Of a stretch of 32,003 bases of DNA, positions 22,643-30,764 are shown one piece after another. Below the pieces are notes generated by a model, which saw nothing but the letters and a program-made list of their open reading frames with translations, searched no databases and was not told the origin of the DNA. A program made the translations under genes and the position numbers. The stretch lies in NCBI GenBank assembly GCA_944346655.1, contig CALVMP010000012.1:1-32003 (forward strand), given 5' to 3'. How positions within the stretch are numbered: position 1 is the first letter of the stretch; each line of letters starts with the position of its first letter. The stretch comes from an uncultured Clostridia bacterium. Lineage in GTDB: Bacteria > Bacillota > Clostridia > Christensenellales > Borkfalkiaceae.

Positions 22643-22671
22643 ATTATAGCATTGTTTGGCAAACATTTCAA
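22643..22671 (-). promoter_or_regulatory. Promoter of the AAA+-YbjN unit
   Basis: On the minus strand TTGAAA (22666-22671), 17 bp and TATAAT (22643-22648); leader ~28 nt. It lies between this unit and the SLOG-type gene, with no terminator in the gap, so read-through from upstream is also likely. Confidence 0.85.
22653..22665. promoter_or_regulatory. Palindromic operator candidate inside the promoter spacer
   Basis: TGTTTGGCAAACA (22653-22665) is a perfect 6-1-6 palindrome placed between the -35 and -10 boxes of the AAA+ promoter. A dimeric repressor there would block RNA polymerase. I found no second copy at the other promoters of the block. Confidence 0.6.
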
Positions 22672-22689
22672 GCCCCCTTTTAAAAAAAG

Positions 22690-24465
22690 TTAAATATTTA
22701 CCTCGAGTCCGTTGCCGAGCATGTAGGAAACCCATATACCGTTTTCCACGATCTCTTCGCGTGCGACTTCCTTGATAAAGCCGTCCCTTTCGGCGTCGGG
22801 GCGGAAGGACACGTCCTTCCAGCGCTCGCACGCAGAGGCGTACAGGTTTGCCATTTTAAAGTTGTCGTCAGCCTTTCTGTCGTAGGACATCTTGCCGAAA
22901 TAACTGGAAAAAAGCAGGGACGCCGCCGTGGCTGTGCCGACTATGATTATGCCGAGGGAGCGCCACTCCACCCCGCCGGCCATTATGCCTTCCCAGAACC
23001 AGTTGTTGCCCGTGGCGTTTATGATGGCGGTGGCAAGCTCGAGGGCGAATATTACAAAGTATATGCCGACGGTCACGCCCGATATGCACCTGGAAAGGCG
23101 GCTGTTGAATACGCTCTTTGCCCTGTTTGCGCTCAGCTTCGAGGTGTGGTACTTAAGCTGTCCGGTGGGCTTTGAACTGATGCCCAGCCATACGTCTATT
23201 ATCTTCGACTTGTCGATGGCTGAAATTTTACCGGGATTGCATTCACAGATTATGCCCAACGCCTGAATTGCCTTGGCAATCCACAGCATGTCGCTCTTTT
23301 GCGTCCATGAATACAGGGTACATACGTTGTATAAACGCGATTGTTCGCTCAGCCCCATCGACATGTAGAACTGAATTCTCAAAGCTTCAGCCATTGCCCT
23401 GTATTCGACAAAATTTTTGTGGTATTTTTTGCGGTTGCCGAGGAACACGAGGGTCAACAGAAGAATGAGCGCGCACGTGCAGGCGAAGATCATCAAGGTA
23501 AGGGAGGCGTCGTCGTACAGAGTGAAGAAGAGCGCGACGAGCGTACCGAGGAAGGCTATAGCCAGCAGAAACTTGTTGTAGGGCTTCTGGTTGACGGTAT
23601 AGGAGAGGTGGTCCGCCTTTATGTAGTGGCTGCGAAGCCCGAGGCGGTAGTCGTCGAGCTGCTCGGGATTTGCCCACAGCTTTACGGCGTCGGTGCTGAC
23701 CGGAGCGGCGGCATTGTACTCTGCCGTGCGCTCTATAGTATCCTTTAAAAAGACGGGCGGTTCGGCAGTTTCGACGCGCACCGTTTTGGGCACGTTTACA
23801 ACCTCCATATGCAGCCACTTTGTAAAAATGCCGGGGTCTGCCGCGGAATCGAGCTTGTCCTTCTGCCTGCGCGTGTATATCCAGCAGACGGCGGCGTCGT
23901 TCAGAAGCCCGGGCTTGAAGAGGTGGTCCTTTGAAAGATACTTCTGCTCGAGCGCGAAGCTCACCACCTCGGCGGCGCCGCAGCCGAAGGGGTTGCTTTC
24001 GGGAGGTTCCTTGCCGTTCCACAGCGCAAGCAGTATGTGACTGTTCGCCGCCATATATATGCCGAGCTGGCGGTATTCGTAGTCGGTCTGCTTCATGTCG
24101 CGCTGGGTCTTTATCCAGTCGTAATTCTGCTCGGTATCGGGCGCGACGAACACGCGCTCGGCTCTGGATATGAGGCACCCGAACCTGACCTTTGCTTCGG
24201 CGTCCTCGATGCTCTCTATGTACCTCTTCTCCTCGCAGGGCATGACTACATACAGGGGTATGCCCGCTTCAACAGCGACTTCGGCGCACAGCATGTCAGC
24301 ACCCTCGGCAAGGGCGTTGAGCATTACGACGGGAGTGTCGCCGCACATTTGCTTTATCTTTAAAAGATCTTTTTTGACTTCTTCCTTTAAAGCGGGAATA
24401 TCTTCGGGATATAGATCGCGGTGACCCGTGACCCCGACCACGACGGGGATTTTTTCGCAGGACAT
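22690..24465 (-). CDS. SLOG-like nucleotide-sensor protein with two 2-TM (SLATT-like) modules
   Basis: 591 residues. The N-terminus (~1-200) is a Rossmann-like SLOG/LOG-type domain: VVVGVTGHRDL (6-18), MLNALAEGADMLCAEVAVEA then GIPLYVVMP (48-76) in the place of the GGAxGxD signature, and YMAANSHILLALWNGKE (137-153). Then ~90 linker residues and four membrane segments in two pairs: ~297-317 and ~321-343, and ~459-480 and ~504-523. Each pair is followed by a helix with the pattern seen in SLATT domains (FVEYRAMAEALR; FKMANLYASACERW). SLOG domains bind or process nucleotides, and SLOG-SLATT pairings were predicted as nucleotide-activated membrane effectors in bacterial conflict systems (Burroughs and co-workers). 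A pore-forming immune effector is therefore the leading inference. AAGGAGG before ATG 24465; own promoter. Confidence 0.85.
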   Translation of the reverse strand: MSCEKIPVVVGVTGHRDLYPEDIPALKEEVKKDLLKIKQMCGDTPVVMLNALAEGADMLCAEVAVEAGIPLYVVMPCEEKRYIESIEDAEAKVRFGCLISRAERVFVAPDTEQNYDWIKTQRDMKQTDYEYRQLGIYMAANSHILLALWNGKEPPESNPFGCGAAEVVSFALEQKYLSKDHLFKPGLLNDAAVCWIYTRRQKDKLDSAADPGIFTKWLHMEVVNVPKTVRVETAEPPVFLKDTIERTAEYNAAAPVSTDAVKLWANPEQLDDYRLGLRSHYIKADHLSYTVNQKPYNKFLLAIAFLGTLVALFFTLYDDASLTLMIFACTCALILLLTLVFLGNRKKYHKNFVEYRAMAEALRIQFYMSMGLSEQSRLYNVCTLYSWTQKSDMLWIAKAIQALGIICECNPGKISAIDKSKIIDVWLGISSKPTGQLKYHTSKLSANRAKSVFNSRLSRCISGVTVGIYFVIFALELATAIINATGNNWFWEGIMAGGVEWRSLGIIIVGTATAASLLFSSYFGKMSYDRKADDNFKMANLYASACERWKDVSFRPDAERDGFIKEVAREEIVENGIWVSYMLGNGLEVNI

Positions 24466-24496
24466 AAATTTTCCTCCTTTGAACGGTTACATAAAC

Positions 24497-24525
24497 ATTA
24501 TAAGATAAAAAATGTTAAAATGCAA
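24497..24525 (-). promoter_or_regulatory. Promoter of the SLOG-type gene
   Basis: On the minus strand TTGCAT (24520-24525), 17 bp and TATAAT (24497-24502), with a ~25-nt leader holding AAGGAGG. Between it and the permease terminator (24526-24621) I see only an imperfect hairpin around CTGAGGC...GCCTC at 24554-24590. Confidence 0.8.
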
Positions 24526-24621
24526 TAGTAAAAGTTATTTTTGTGCAAGGGGTCTGAGGCATTTGCAATCAGGCGAATATCGGCGCCTCGTCAGAACGGG
24601 CACCTCCGCCATGCGTTAGTC

Positions 24622-24654
24622 AACAAAAAATATCCGCCCGAAAAGGCGGATATT
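24622..24654 (-). terminator. Intrinsic terminator of the nucleoside transporter operon
   Basis: On the minus strand a 10-bp stem (AATATCCGCC at 24629-24638 with GGCGGATATT at 24645-24654) and a 6-base loop are followed by T6GTTG. It begins 14 bases after the last permease gene. Confidence 0.92.
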
Positions 24655-24668
24655 ATGATAAGGCAAAT

Positions 24669-25646
24669 TTATCTGTCCTCGCGGAAGTAGGAAAGCCCCA
24701 AACTTGCGGGCGCCTGCGTTTCGCGCTTGCCGATTATGGAAGTTACTATGAGCACCAACAGCGTTACGGCAAAGGGCACGATGTTTAAAAGGGGTATCTG
24801 ATAGAAGGCTATGCCCGTTATGCGCGAGGAGAGAATGTACAGGGCGCCGAACACTATGGAGCCGAGAATTGCGAGCGCGGGGCGCCACATGGTGAAGATT
24901 ACGAGGGCTATCGACAGCCAGCCTATGCCCTGGATGGTGGTATCCACCGTCGCGCCGACGATGCCGCCCATGTAGTCCATAACATAGCACAGCCCGCCCA
25001 GTCCCGCGATTGCCGCGCCGACAATAATAAAGGTATACTTATAGCCCGTGACGTTTATGCCGACGGCGTCGGCAGTGGCAGGATTTTCGCCTATGGCGCG
25101 GAGATTTAAGCCCACCTTTGTGTACCTTAAGACGACGGCTGCGATTACGGCTACGATTATGGAGAGGTAGACCATTGCCCCGTGGCTTAAGAAAATTTCG
25201 CCGAACCAGCCGAGCGCTTCATAGGGCATGGCGGCGAGGAAGAAGTTCTGCCCCGCCGAGGAAAGAGCCGTGCTTACGCCCTCGGTGAGGACGACTGAGT
25301 TTAAAAAGAAGGATGTAAAGCCCGCGCCGAATATGGTTACGGCAAGACCTGTAACGTTCTGGTTGCAGCGCAGCGTTACCGTTAAAAAGCCGTACACCGC
25401 GCCGAGAATGCCCGCAAATATCATGGCAAAGAGTATTGCCATAAAAATGGTCATGAACCCGTTGGGGTCGGCAGTCGGCATTAAGTAGAGCTTTGCGCCG
25501 AAGCACCCGCCCGCGGCGCCCACGCACATTATGCCGGGGATGCCGAGGTTTAAGTGCCCCGATTTTTCGGTGAGAATTTCACCCACGCAGCCGAAGAGGA
25601 ATATTGCGCCGAACTGAATGGCGTTGGAGAAAAATGTTGCGTCCAT
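24669..25646 (-). CDS. ABC transporter permease, nucleoside type (NupQ-like)
   Basis: 325 residues and about nine hydrophobic segments. Family signatures of the BPD_transp_2 permeases are visible: GEILTEKSGHLNLGIPGIMC near the N-terminus, GFLTVTLRCNQNVTGLAVTI in the middle, VGLNLRAIGENPATADAVGI (the coupling-helix EAA-like loop) and YVMDYMGGIVGATVDTTIQG then the W-LSIALVIF segment. With the upstream permease it forms the membrane channel of the nucleoside importer. Its ATG overlaps the previous stop (TAATG), so translation is coupled. Last gene of the operon, followed by a strong terminator. Confidence 0.93.
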   Translation of the reverse strand: MDATFFSNAIQFGAIFLFGCVGEILTEKSGHLNLGIPGIMCVGAAGGCFGAKLYLMPTADPNGFMTIFMAILFAMIFAGILGAVYGFLTVTLRCNQNVTGLAVTIFGAGFTSFFLNSVVLTEGVSTALSSAGQNFFLAAMPYEALGWFGEIFLSHGAMVYLSIIVAVIAAVVLRYTKVGLNLRAIGENPATADAVGINVTGYKYTFIIVGAAIAGLGGLCYVMDYMGGIVGATVDTTIQGIGWLSIALVIFTMWRPALAILGSIVFGALYILSSRITGIAFYQIPLLNIVPFAVTLLVLIVTSIIGKRETQAPASLGLSYFREDR

Positions 25647-26854
25647 TATGAGTTGCCCTCCTCCGATGTCTCTGTGATCTGTACTCCCCCCTCTGCCGCC
25701 TCCTCAGGCTGAGCTTCAGGTTCAACCTCTGCAACCGCCCCGTCTGCGGGCGGTTGCTTTGTCTTTTTCTTTATAAAGTTGAAGTGCACCTTGTAGCTTA
25801 TGAAGAACTCGCAGCCAATGAGGAAGAAATAGATAAGCCCCACGACTATGTCCGAAAGGGAAGAACTGGTAAAACCGAAGTCGGTGCAGACCTGCGACAT
25901 GCCGCGCGAAAGGAAGATTATGAAGAAAGCCACGCCAGCCATGATAAGGGGGTTGAACTTGCCCATCCAGGCAACCATTATGCCCGTAAAGCCCATGTTG
26001 CCGTCCATTGTGGTGGAGACCATGTGGTTGACCGAGCCGACGAGCAGAAAGCCTATGAGCCCGCACAGCGCACCCGAGAGACAGAGCGTCCTTATGATTA
26101 CTTTTTTTACGTTGATGCCCGCATATCTTGCGGTGTTTAAGCTTTCGCCGACGATTGAAATTTCGTAACCGTGCTTGGAAAAGCGCAGATAGCAGTAGAT
26201 TATCGCCGTGACGGCTACGACTATGAGCACGGGCAAAAGCACCCTGCCCGCTATACCGTCGCCGAGGGTGGGAAGATTGCCGTAGGGCAGGGGAGACATT
26301 ACGCCCGTGCCCGTGGGATACCACAGCGCTATGAAGAACGCCACCAGATACATGGCGATGTAGTTCATCATGAGGGTGAAGAGCGATTCGTTTGTGTTGA
26401 AGAACGCCTTGAACACGGCGGGGATTACAGCCCACACCATGCCCGCAAGTATGCTGGCGACAAACATTACGAGGCAGATGACCCCGTCGTTCACCTTGCC
26501 GCCCATGTAGAACATGCACATTGCCGAGGCAAGACAGCCCATGAGCACCTGACCGTTGCCGCCGAGGTTCCAGAACTTCATTTTAAAGGCGACAACGAGC
26601 GCTATTGCCACACCGAGAAGGAGCGCGGTGTTCTGCAAAAGCATCCAGAACCTTCTCTCCGTGCCGAATGCGCCCGAAAAGAGGGAGGCGAAGAACTCGA
26701 AAAATCCCCCCCTGCCGTCCGACGAAGCCGTTATGAATATGTCGCTTATTAAAAGCGCGATTATTACCGCCGCGGCGCGGACAATCATGCGCTTCCAGAA
26801 GGGCATGTCCTCGCGCTTGGTTATGTGAATCAAAGGTTGCTTTACGCGTTCCAT
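25646..26854 (-). CDS. ABC transporter permease, nucleoside type (NupP-like)
   Basis: 402 residues with about ten hydrophobic segments and a ~45-residue acidic cytoplasmic tail (PPADGAVAEVEPEAQPEEAA and onward). Recognisable blocks: FKMKFWNLGGNGQVLMGCLA, ALWYPTGTGVMSPLPYGNLP, the coupling loop YEISIVGESLNTARYAGINV, LVGSVNHMVSTTMDGNMGFT and GIMVAWMGKFNPLIM, which match BmpA-associated (YufP/NupP) permeases. The start overlaps the ATPase stop codon by one base (TAATG). It pairs with the 24669 permease. Confidence 0.93.
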   Translation of the reverse strand: MERVKQPLIHITKREDMPFWKRMIVRAAAVIIALLISDIFITASSDGRGGFFEFFASLFSGAFGTERRFWMLLQNTALLLGVAIALVVAFKMKFWNLGGNGQVLMGCLASAMCMFYMGGKVNDGVICLVMFVASILAGMVWAVIPAVFKAFFNTNESLFTLMMNYIAMYLVAFFIALWYPTGTGVMSPLPYGNLPTLGDGIAGRVLLPVLIVVAVTAIIYCYLRFSKHGYEISIVGESLNTARYAGINVKKVIIRTLCLSGALCGLIGFLLVGSVNHMVSTTMDGNMGFTGIMVAWMGKFNPLIMAGVAFFIIFLSRGMSQVCTDFGFTSSSLSDIVVGLIYFFLIGCEFFISYKVHFNFIKKKTKQPPADGAVAEVEPEAQPEEAAEGGVQITETSEEGNS

Positions 26855-28518
26855 TATTCGTCCTCCTCTATGCGCGTGTCCTTGGCAACGCCCATGGGTT
26901 TGCCCTTTTCCTCGGCGACGTCCAAAGCGCCCGTCATCATTAGACCGAGCCTCTCCTTTGTAGTCCTGTCGGCATGCACTACGCCCATCATTCTGCCGTG
27001 GCAGAGCACCATAATTTTATCGCACAGCGCGAGCATTACGTCGAGATCCTCGCCGATAAAGAGAACGCCCGTGCCCGCCTCCTTGCGGCGGTTCAATATA
27101 TCGTAAATGAGGTATGAGGAGTTGATATCCAGCCCGCGCACGGGATACGCCGTGATGAGCACGTTGGGGTCGGTGAGTATCTCCCTGCCGAGGAGCACCT
27201 TTTGCACGTTGCCTCCCGAAAGCCTCCTTACGGGAGTTTCGGTTGAGGGGGTCACGACGTCGAGCTCCTTTATGACCTGCTCCGCCTCAGCCCTTGCCAC
27301 CCTGCGGTTGACAAAGGGGCTGTGCCTGTCGAAAAATGAACCGACGGCGTTATATATGCGCTTTAAGAACGCCTTGAAAGGTTTTTCGTCCTCCTTAATC
27401 TCCAGCGGCTTGAAGCCCATGGTGTGGTCCTGATAGTTTTTGACCATCATGTTGTCGGTTATGGAGAGCGAGGGCGCGAGACCCATGCCGAGACGGTCCT
27501 CGGGAATAAAGGACATGGCTATGCCCTTTTTATAAATCTCCTTGGGGGAGAGCCCGACTATCGACTCGCCCTCGTGATATATGCCGCCGCTTTCTATCTT
27601 TCTCAGCCCCGCGATGGCTTCGCAGAGTTCCCTCTGTCCGCAGCCGGCTATGCCGGCAACGCCGAGAATTTCGCCGCCGCGGATAAAGAACGAAAGGTCC
27701 TCTATGGCTACGCTCCCCTCGTCGCTCTTTACGGTGAGGTTGCGTATCTCCAAAAGAGGTCTGTCTATCTCAGTTTCGGGGCGCTCGATGTTTAAAACTA
27801 TCTTCTGCCCCACCATCATTTCGGTGAGGGCGTCCTTGGTGGTCTCGGAAGTTTTTACGCAGCCGATATATTCTCCCTTTCTTAAGACAGCCACGCGGTC
27901 GGAGATCTCCATTACCTCGTTGAGTTTGTGGGTTATGATTATTATCGACTTGCCGTCCGCCTTCATCGCCCGCATTACCGAAAAGAGCTTTTGGGTCTCC
28001 TGCGGGGTAAGGACGGCGGTGGGCTCGTCTAAGATGAGAATATCCGCTCCGCGGTATAAAACCTTGATAATTTCCACCGTCTGCTTTTCGGAGACGGACA
28101 TATCGTAAATCTTCTTTTTGGGGTCTATTTCAAAGCCGTACTTTTGGGCGATGGCTGCGACCTCCCCGTTGCTGCGGGAGATTGAATAGCGCTTGCCGTC
28201 CTTTACGCCCAGCACGATATTCTGCGCGGCGGTGAAGATATCGATCAGCTTGAAGTGCTGGTGCACCATGCCTATGCCGAGTTTGAAGGCGTCGTCGGGC
28301 GAGGAGATTACCACCTCCCTGCCGTTGACCTTTATCTGCCCCTCGTCGGGATAGTATATGCCCGATATCATGTTCATGAGCGTAGTTTTGCCGCTGCCGT
28401 TTTCGCCGAGCAGGGCTAAAATCTCCCCCTTTTCAAGGGTGAGGTTTATGCCGTTGTTGGCTACGACGGGTCCGAAATATTTGGTAATGTTACTGAGTTC
28501 GAGGGCGGGTTGCTGCAC
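26854..28518 (-). CDS. ABC transporter ATP-binding protein, two-domain (NupO-like)
   Basis: 554 residues, two ABC cassettes. Domain 1: Walker A ALLGENGSGKTTLMNMISG (residues ~35-53), Q-loop GMVHQHFKLID, signature MSVSEKQTVEI (degenerate), Walker B ADILILDEPTAVLT, switch His IIITHKLNEV. Domain 2: Walker A replaced by VAGIAGCGQRELCEAIAG, good signature RLSGGNVQKVLLGREI, Walker B VLITAYPVRGLDI with Ala-Tyr where Asp-Glu is usual, normal asymmetry for RbsA/NupO types. A ~40-residue insertion (DEKPFKAFLKRIYNAVGSFF then DRHSPFVNRR) lies in domain 2. The start is GTG 28518, behind GAGG. It follows the binding protein after 101 bases containing a hairpin. Confidence 0.94.
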   Translation of the reverse strand: MQQPALELSNITKYFGPVVANNGINLTLEKGEILALLGENGSGKTTLMNMISGIYYPDEGQIKVNGREVVISSPDDAFKLGIGMVHQHFKLIDIFTAAQNIVLGVKDGKRYSISRSNGEVAAIAQKYGFEIDPKKKIYDMSVSEKQTVEIIKVLYRGADILILDEPTAVLTPQETQKLFSVMRAMKADGKSIIIITHKLNEVMEISDRVAVLRKGEYIGCVKTSETTKDALTEMMVGQKIVLNIERPETEIDRPLLEIRNLTVKSDEGSVAIEDLSFFIRGGEILGVAGIAGCGQRELCEAIAGLRKIESGGIYHEGESIVGLSPKEIYKKGIAMSFIPEDRLGMGLAPSLSITDNMMVKNYQDHTMGFKPLEIKEDEKPFKAFLKRIYNAVGSFFDRHSPFVNRRVARAEAEQVIKELDVVTPSTETPVRRLSGGNVQKVLLGREILTDPNVLITAYPVRGLDINSSYLIYDILNRRKEAGTGVLFIGEDLDVMLALCDKIMVLCHGRMMGVVHADRTTKERLGLMMTGALDVAEEKGKPMGVAKDTRIEEDE

Positions 28519-28560
28519 TTCGTTACCTCACATAAAAGATTTTCTTTTAAAGCGACAAGC

Positions 28561-28581
28561 GGCGGAGATCGATTCTCCGCC
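28561..28581 (-). other. Intercistronic hairpin between binding protein and ATPase
   Basis: An 8-bp stem (GGCGGAGA at 28561-28568 with TCTCCGCC at 28574-28581) and a 5-base loop with no U-tract. In ABC operons such hairpins often protect the 3' end of the binding-protein mRNA and make that protein more abundant than the membrane parts. Confidence 0.6.
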
Positions 28582-28619
28582 GGGTTGTGCCTTTAAATGC
28601 TAAAGCTTGTCCCTGCGAA

Positions 28620-29864
28620 TTATTCGGCGGAGGCAAGTTCGGTTATGCCGTCGATTCTTACGTCGAAGTAGGGAGCCGAACGGTGCTTAGATTCATAGAA
28701 TACGCCGTTCTCGACAGCCTCGGTTTCGTTTACATAGTCGCCGTTGGTATCGGCAAGATAGGAGGTGAGGTGACCGTCTGCGTCCACTTCGTACGCGCCG
28801 TTCTGCGTGCCGCTGACGGTGAAGGTTGAGCAGTCGAACACCTGAAGCGTACCTGCCTCGAGCTGTGCCTTTACCTCGTCAAGCTTTGCCTGCGTGCCCT
28901 CGGCTGCGGCTGTACCGAGCTCGGTGAGCGCTACGGCGCCGTTGTGCAGGGTGCCTACCCAGTCGTCGTCGATTTCGGTGCCGTTCATTGCGCAGTCGAT
29001 CATGTACTCGAAGTAGGGAACCCAGTTGATCCTCGAGGAGATGATATAGGTATTGGGGCAGGAAGAAGCGGTGCTGCCGTTGTAGGATACGTTGGGAACG
29101 CCGGCGGTTTCGCAGGCAGAGGGTGCGCCCATGGAGTCGGCATGCTGGGAGATGAGAGCCGCGCCGCGACCGATGAGAAGGTTAGCGCCGTCGCGCTCTG
29201 CTACCTCGTCATACCATGAGGAGGTGTAAGTAACTTCCATGGAAACGCTGATTTCGGTGTATTCCTCGACGGTGTTGCGCGCACCGAGGAAGAATGAGGT
29301 GTAGCCAGAAACAACTTCGGCATAGGGATATGCGCCTACGTAGCCTATTTTGATATTGCCCTGAGCGTCGAAATTGTTCGCTTTGAGTTCGTCGTTTTCA
29401 TACATTTCAACAAGCTTCATGCCTGCCGCAACGCCCGCGAGATATCTGCCCTCGTAGATGGAGGCAAAGGCGTTGTGGAAATTGTCAAGGTTTGAGCCCG
29501 CCGCGTATACGCCCGTTGCATGGCAGAATTCGATCTCGGGATAGTCCTCCGCAACCTGCATGAGGTACTGTTCGTGACCGAATGAATCGGCAAAGATTAC
29601 GTCGCAGCCCTGGTCTGCAAGGTCGCAAGCCGTCTCGTAGCAGGTGTTGTCCTCGGGAATGCCCGTTCTGATGATAAGCTCGACGTTCTTGTTTTCGCAG
29701 GCTTCCTGCATTGCCGTGATAAAGTTTGCGTCGTAGGTGGAATTGGAGTCGTGCAGCGCTATTAAGCCGACGGTAAATTCATCGTCGCCGCCGCAGGCAG
29801 CCAGCGTGGATACGCCCGCAACCGCGACCGTAGCCGCAAGACCTAAAGCCAAAAGTTTCTTCAT
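28620..29864 (-). CDS. BMP-family substrate-binding lipoprotein, nucleoside importer
   Basis: 414 residues. Lipoprotein signal MKKLLALGLAATVAVAGVST then LAAC, Cys24 as lipid anchor. The mature protein has the BMP/PnrA/NupN fold: FTVGLIALHDSNSTYDANFI, NVELIIRTGIPEDNTCYETA, CDLADQGCDVIFADSFGHEQ, EIEFCHATGVYAAGSNLDNF, HNAFASIYEGRYLAGVAAGM, IKIGYVGAYPYAEVVSGYTS. Members bind purine nucleosides outside the membrane. It is ~60 residues longer than many relatives. ATG 29864 has AAGGAGA; an upstream in-frame start (29906) lies in the xpt terminator. It heads the four-gene transporter operon. I see no clear promoter in the short gap after xpt, so it may also be reached by read-through. Confidence 0.95.
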   Translation of the reverse strand: MKKLLALGLAATVAVAGVSTLAACGGDDEFTVGLIALHDSNSTYDANFITAMQEACENKNVELIIRTGIPEDNTCYETACDLADQGCDVIFADSFGHEQYLMQVAEDYPEIEFCHATGVYAAGSNLDNFHNAFASIYEGRYLAGVAAGMKLVEMYENDELKANNFDAQGNIKIGYVGAYPYAEVVSGYTSFFLGARNTVEEYTEISVSMEVTYTSSWYDEVAERDGANLLIGRGAALISQHADSMGAPSACETAGVPNVSYNGSTASSCPNTYIISSRINWVPYFEYMIDCAMNGTEIDDDWVGTLHNGAVALTELGTAAAEGTQAKLDEVKAQLEAGTLQVFDCSTFTVSGTQNGAYEVDADGHLTSYLADTNGDYVNETEAVENGVFYESKHRSAPYFDVRIDGITELASAE

Positions 29865-29902
29865 ATTTTTATTCTCCTTATAAATAAAAATTTTAAACCG
29901 CA

Positions 29903-29935
29903 ACAAAAAAAACGCGCAGTATGCTACTGTGCGCG
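29903..29935 (-). terminator. Terminator after xpt, overlapping its stop codon
   Basis: On the minus strand the stem CGCGCACAGTA/TACTGCGCG (29925-29935 with 29913-29921, one bulged base) is followed by a run of eight T's. The xpt TAG stop (29924-29926) lies in the stem. It may be partial, allowing some transcription into the transporter genes. Confidence 0.85.
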
Positions 29936-30499
29936 GAATTCGACCGAGCTGTCGGTCATTTTTTCTATTATGGCGAGCGACTCGACGCGCACCCCTTCCG
30001 AGCGCAGTTTGTCCCCTGCACCCTGAAAAGCCTTTTCAATGGCGATTGCACAGCCCGCAAGCTGTGCGCCCGCTTCCTCGGTTATGCGCATGAGCCCCCT
30101 TACCGCATTGCCGTTGGCAAGGAAGTCGTCGACGATAAGAACGACGTCGCCGCTCTCTATATATTCATTTCCGACGGCGATTTCGTAGGTCTCCTTATGG
30201 GTGAAGGAATACACGCTTGCCGTGTACACGCTCGAAGGCATGTTGGCGCTTCTGTGCTTTTTGGCAAACACGACGGGCACGTGAAGGGCTATTCCCGCCG
30301 CGACGGCTATGGCTATGCCCGAAGATTCGACGGTGAGAATTTTCGTAACCCCGCAGCCCTCATAAAGGCGCGCAATCTCCCTGCCAACCTCTGCGATAAA
30401 GTCGGAGTCGATCTTCTGGTTTAAAAAGCTTCCGACCTTCAAAACGTTGCCGGGGAGCACCGTACCCTCTTTTAAAATCTTTTGTTCAAGCGCCTTCAT
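29924..30499 (-). CDS. xpt: Xanthine phosphoribosyltransferase
   Basis: 191 residues, normal length. Xpt converts xanthine and PRPP to XMP in purine salvage. The PRPP-binding motif VVLIVDDFLANGNAVRGLMR is clear, as are the N-terminal block MKALEQKILKEGTVLPGNVL then KVGSFLNQKID, ILTVESSGIAIAVAAGIALH and VVFAKKHRSANMPSSVYTAS. It lies directly upstream of the nucleoside importer, so uptake and salvage are grouped. The start ATG 30499 follows TTTAGG with poor spacing. In many Bacillota xpt is controlled by a guanine riboswitch; here the leader is only ~25 nt, too short for one. Confidence 0.96.
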   Translation of the reverse strand: MKALEQKILKEGTVLPGNVLKVGSFLNQKIDSDFIAEVGREIARLYEGCGVTKILTVESSGIAIAVAAGIALHVPVVFAKKHRSANMPSSVYTASVYSFTHKETYEIAVGNEYIESGDVVLIVDDFLANGNAVRGLMRITEEAGAQLAGCAIAIEKAFQGAGDKLRSEGVRVESLAIIEKMTDSSVEFRAQ

Positions 30500-30530
30500 C
30501 CTAAAGTACCCAAAGAAAAATTATAAAAAA

Positions 30531-30559
30531 ATTATACCACCGTGCGCCCTTTAAGTCAA
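30531..30559 (-). promoter_or_regulatory. Promoter of xpt
   Basis: On the minus strand TTGACT (30554-30559), 17 bp and TATAAT (30531-30536). A second TATAAT-like box lies ~12 bases further downstream. Confidence 0.8.
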
Positions 30560-30692
30560 ATGAATAGCCCGCCATTGTAAAATTTTTGAAAGCCGCAAAT
30601 TTGCCTTAAGCCCCATAAAAAACATGCGGCGGACTTGTAAGAAAATTCACCGCATTTATAAAGCACAGACAATATTGAATTTAACCGTTAAA

Positions 30693-30708
30693 GCCGCTAT
30701 AGCGCGGC
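30693..30708 (-). terminator. Weak hairpin after the GrpB-deaminase gene
   Basis: A 5-bp stem (GCCGC at 30693-30697 with GCGGC at 30704-30708) followed on the minus strand by TTTAACGG. It is the only terminator-like element between 30765 and the xpt promoter; the remainder of 30560-30764 shows nothing I can name. Confidence 0.3.
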
Positions 30709-30764
30709 AAAACTTTCCGCAAAAACACCGCTGCGCTGTACGTTTGAATCTTGCCCGTCCCTTT

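Noticed and set aside
24541-24600. Small RNA between the SLOG promoter and the transporter terminator
   Set aside because: The imperfect hairpin (CTGAGGC...GCCTC) has no clear promoter or terminator of its own, so there is not enough to call an RNA gene.
25722-26519. Minus-strand 265-codon frame overlapping the NupP-like permease
   Set aside because: Same-strand out-of-frame shadow, rich in His/Arg; the permease frame has all family motifs and coupled start and stop codons.
28620-29864. Binding protein assigned to ribose or another sugar
   Set aside because: The ATPase resembles RbsA in architecture, but the binding protein has BMP/NupN-type motifs and the locus is joined to xpt, so a nucleoside substrate is better supported.
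30500-30560. Purine riboswitch upstream of xpt
   Set aside because: The promoter at 30531-30559 leaves a leader of only about 25 nt, too short for the aptamer, and no matching core sequences are present further upstream.
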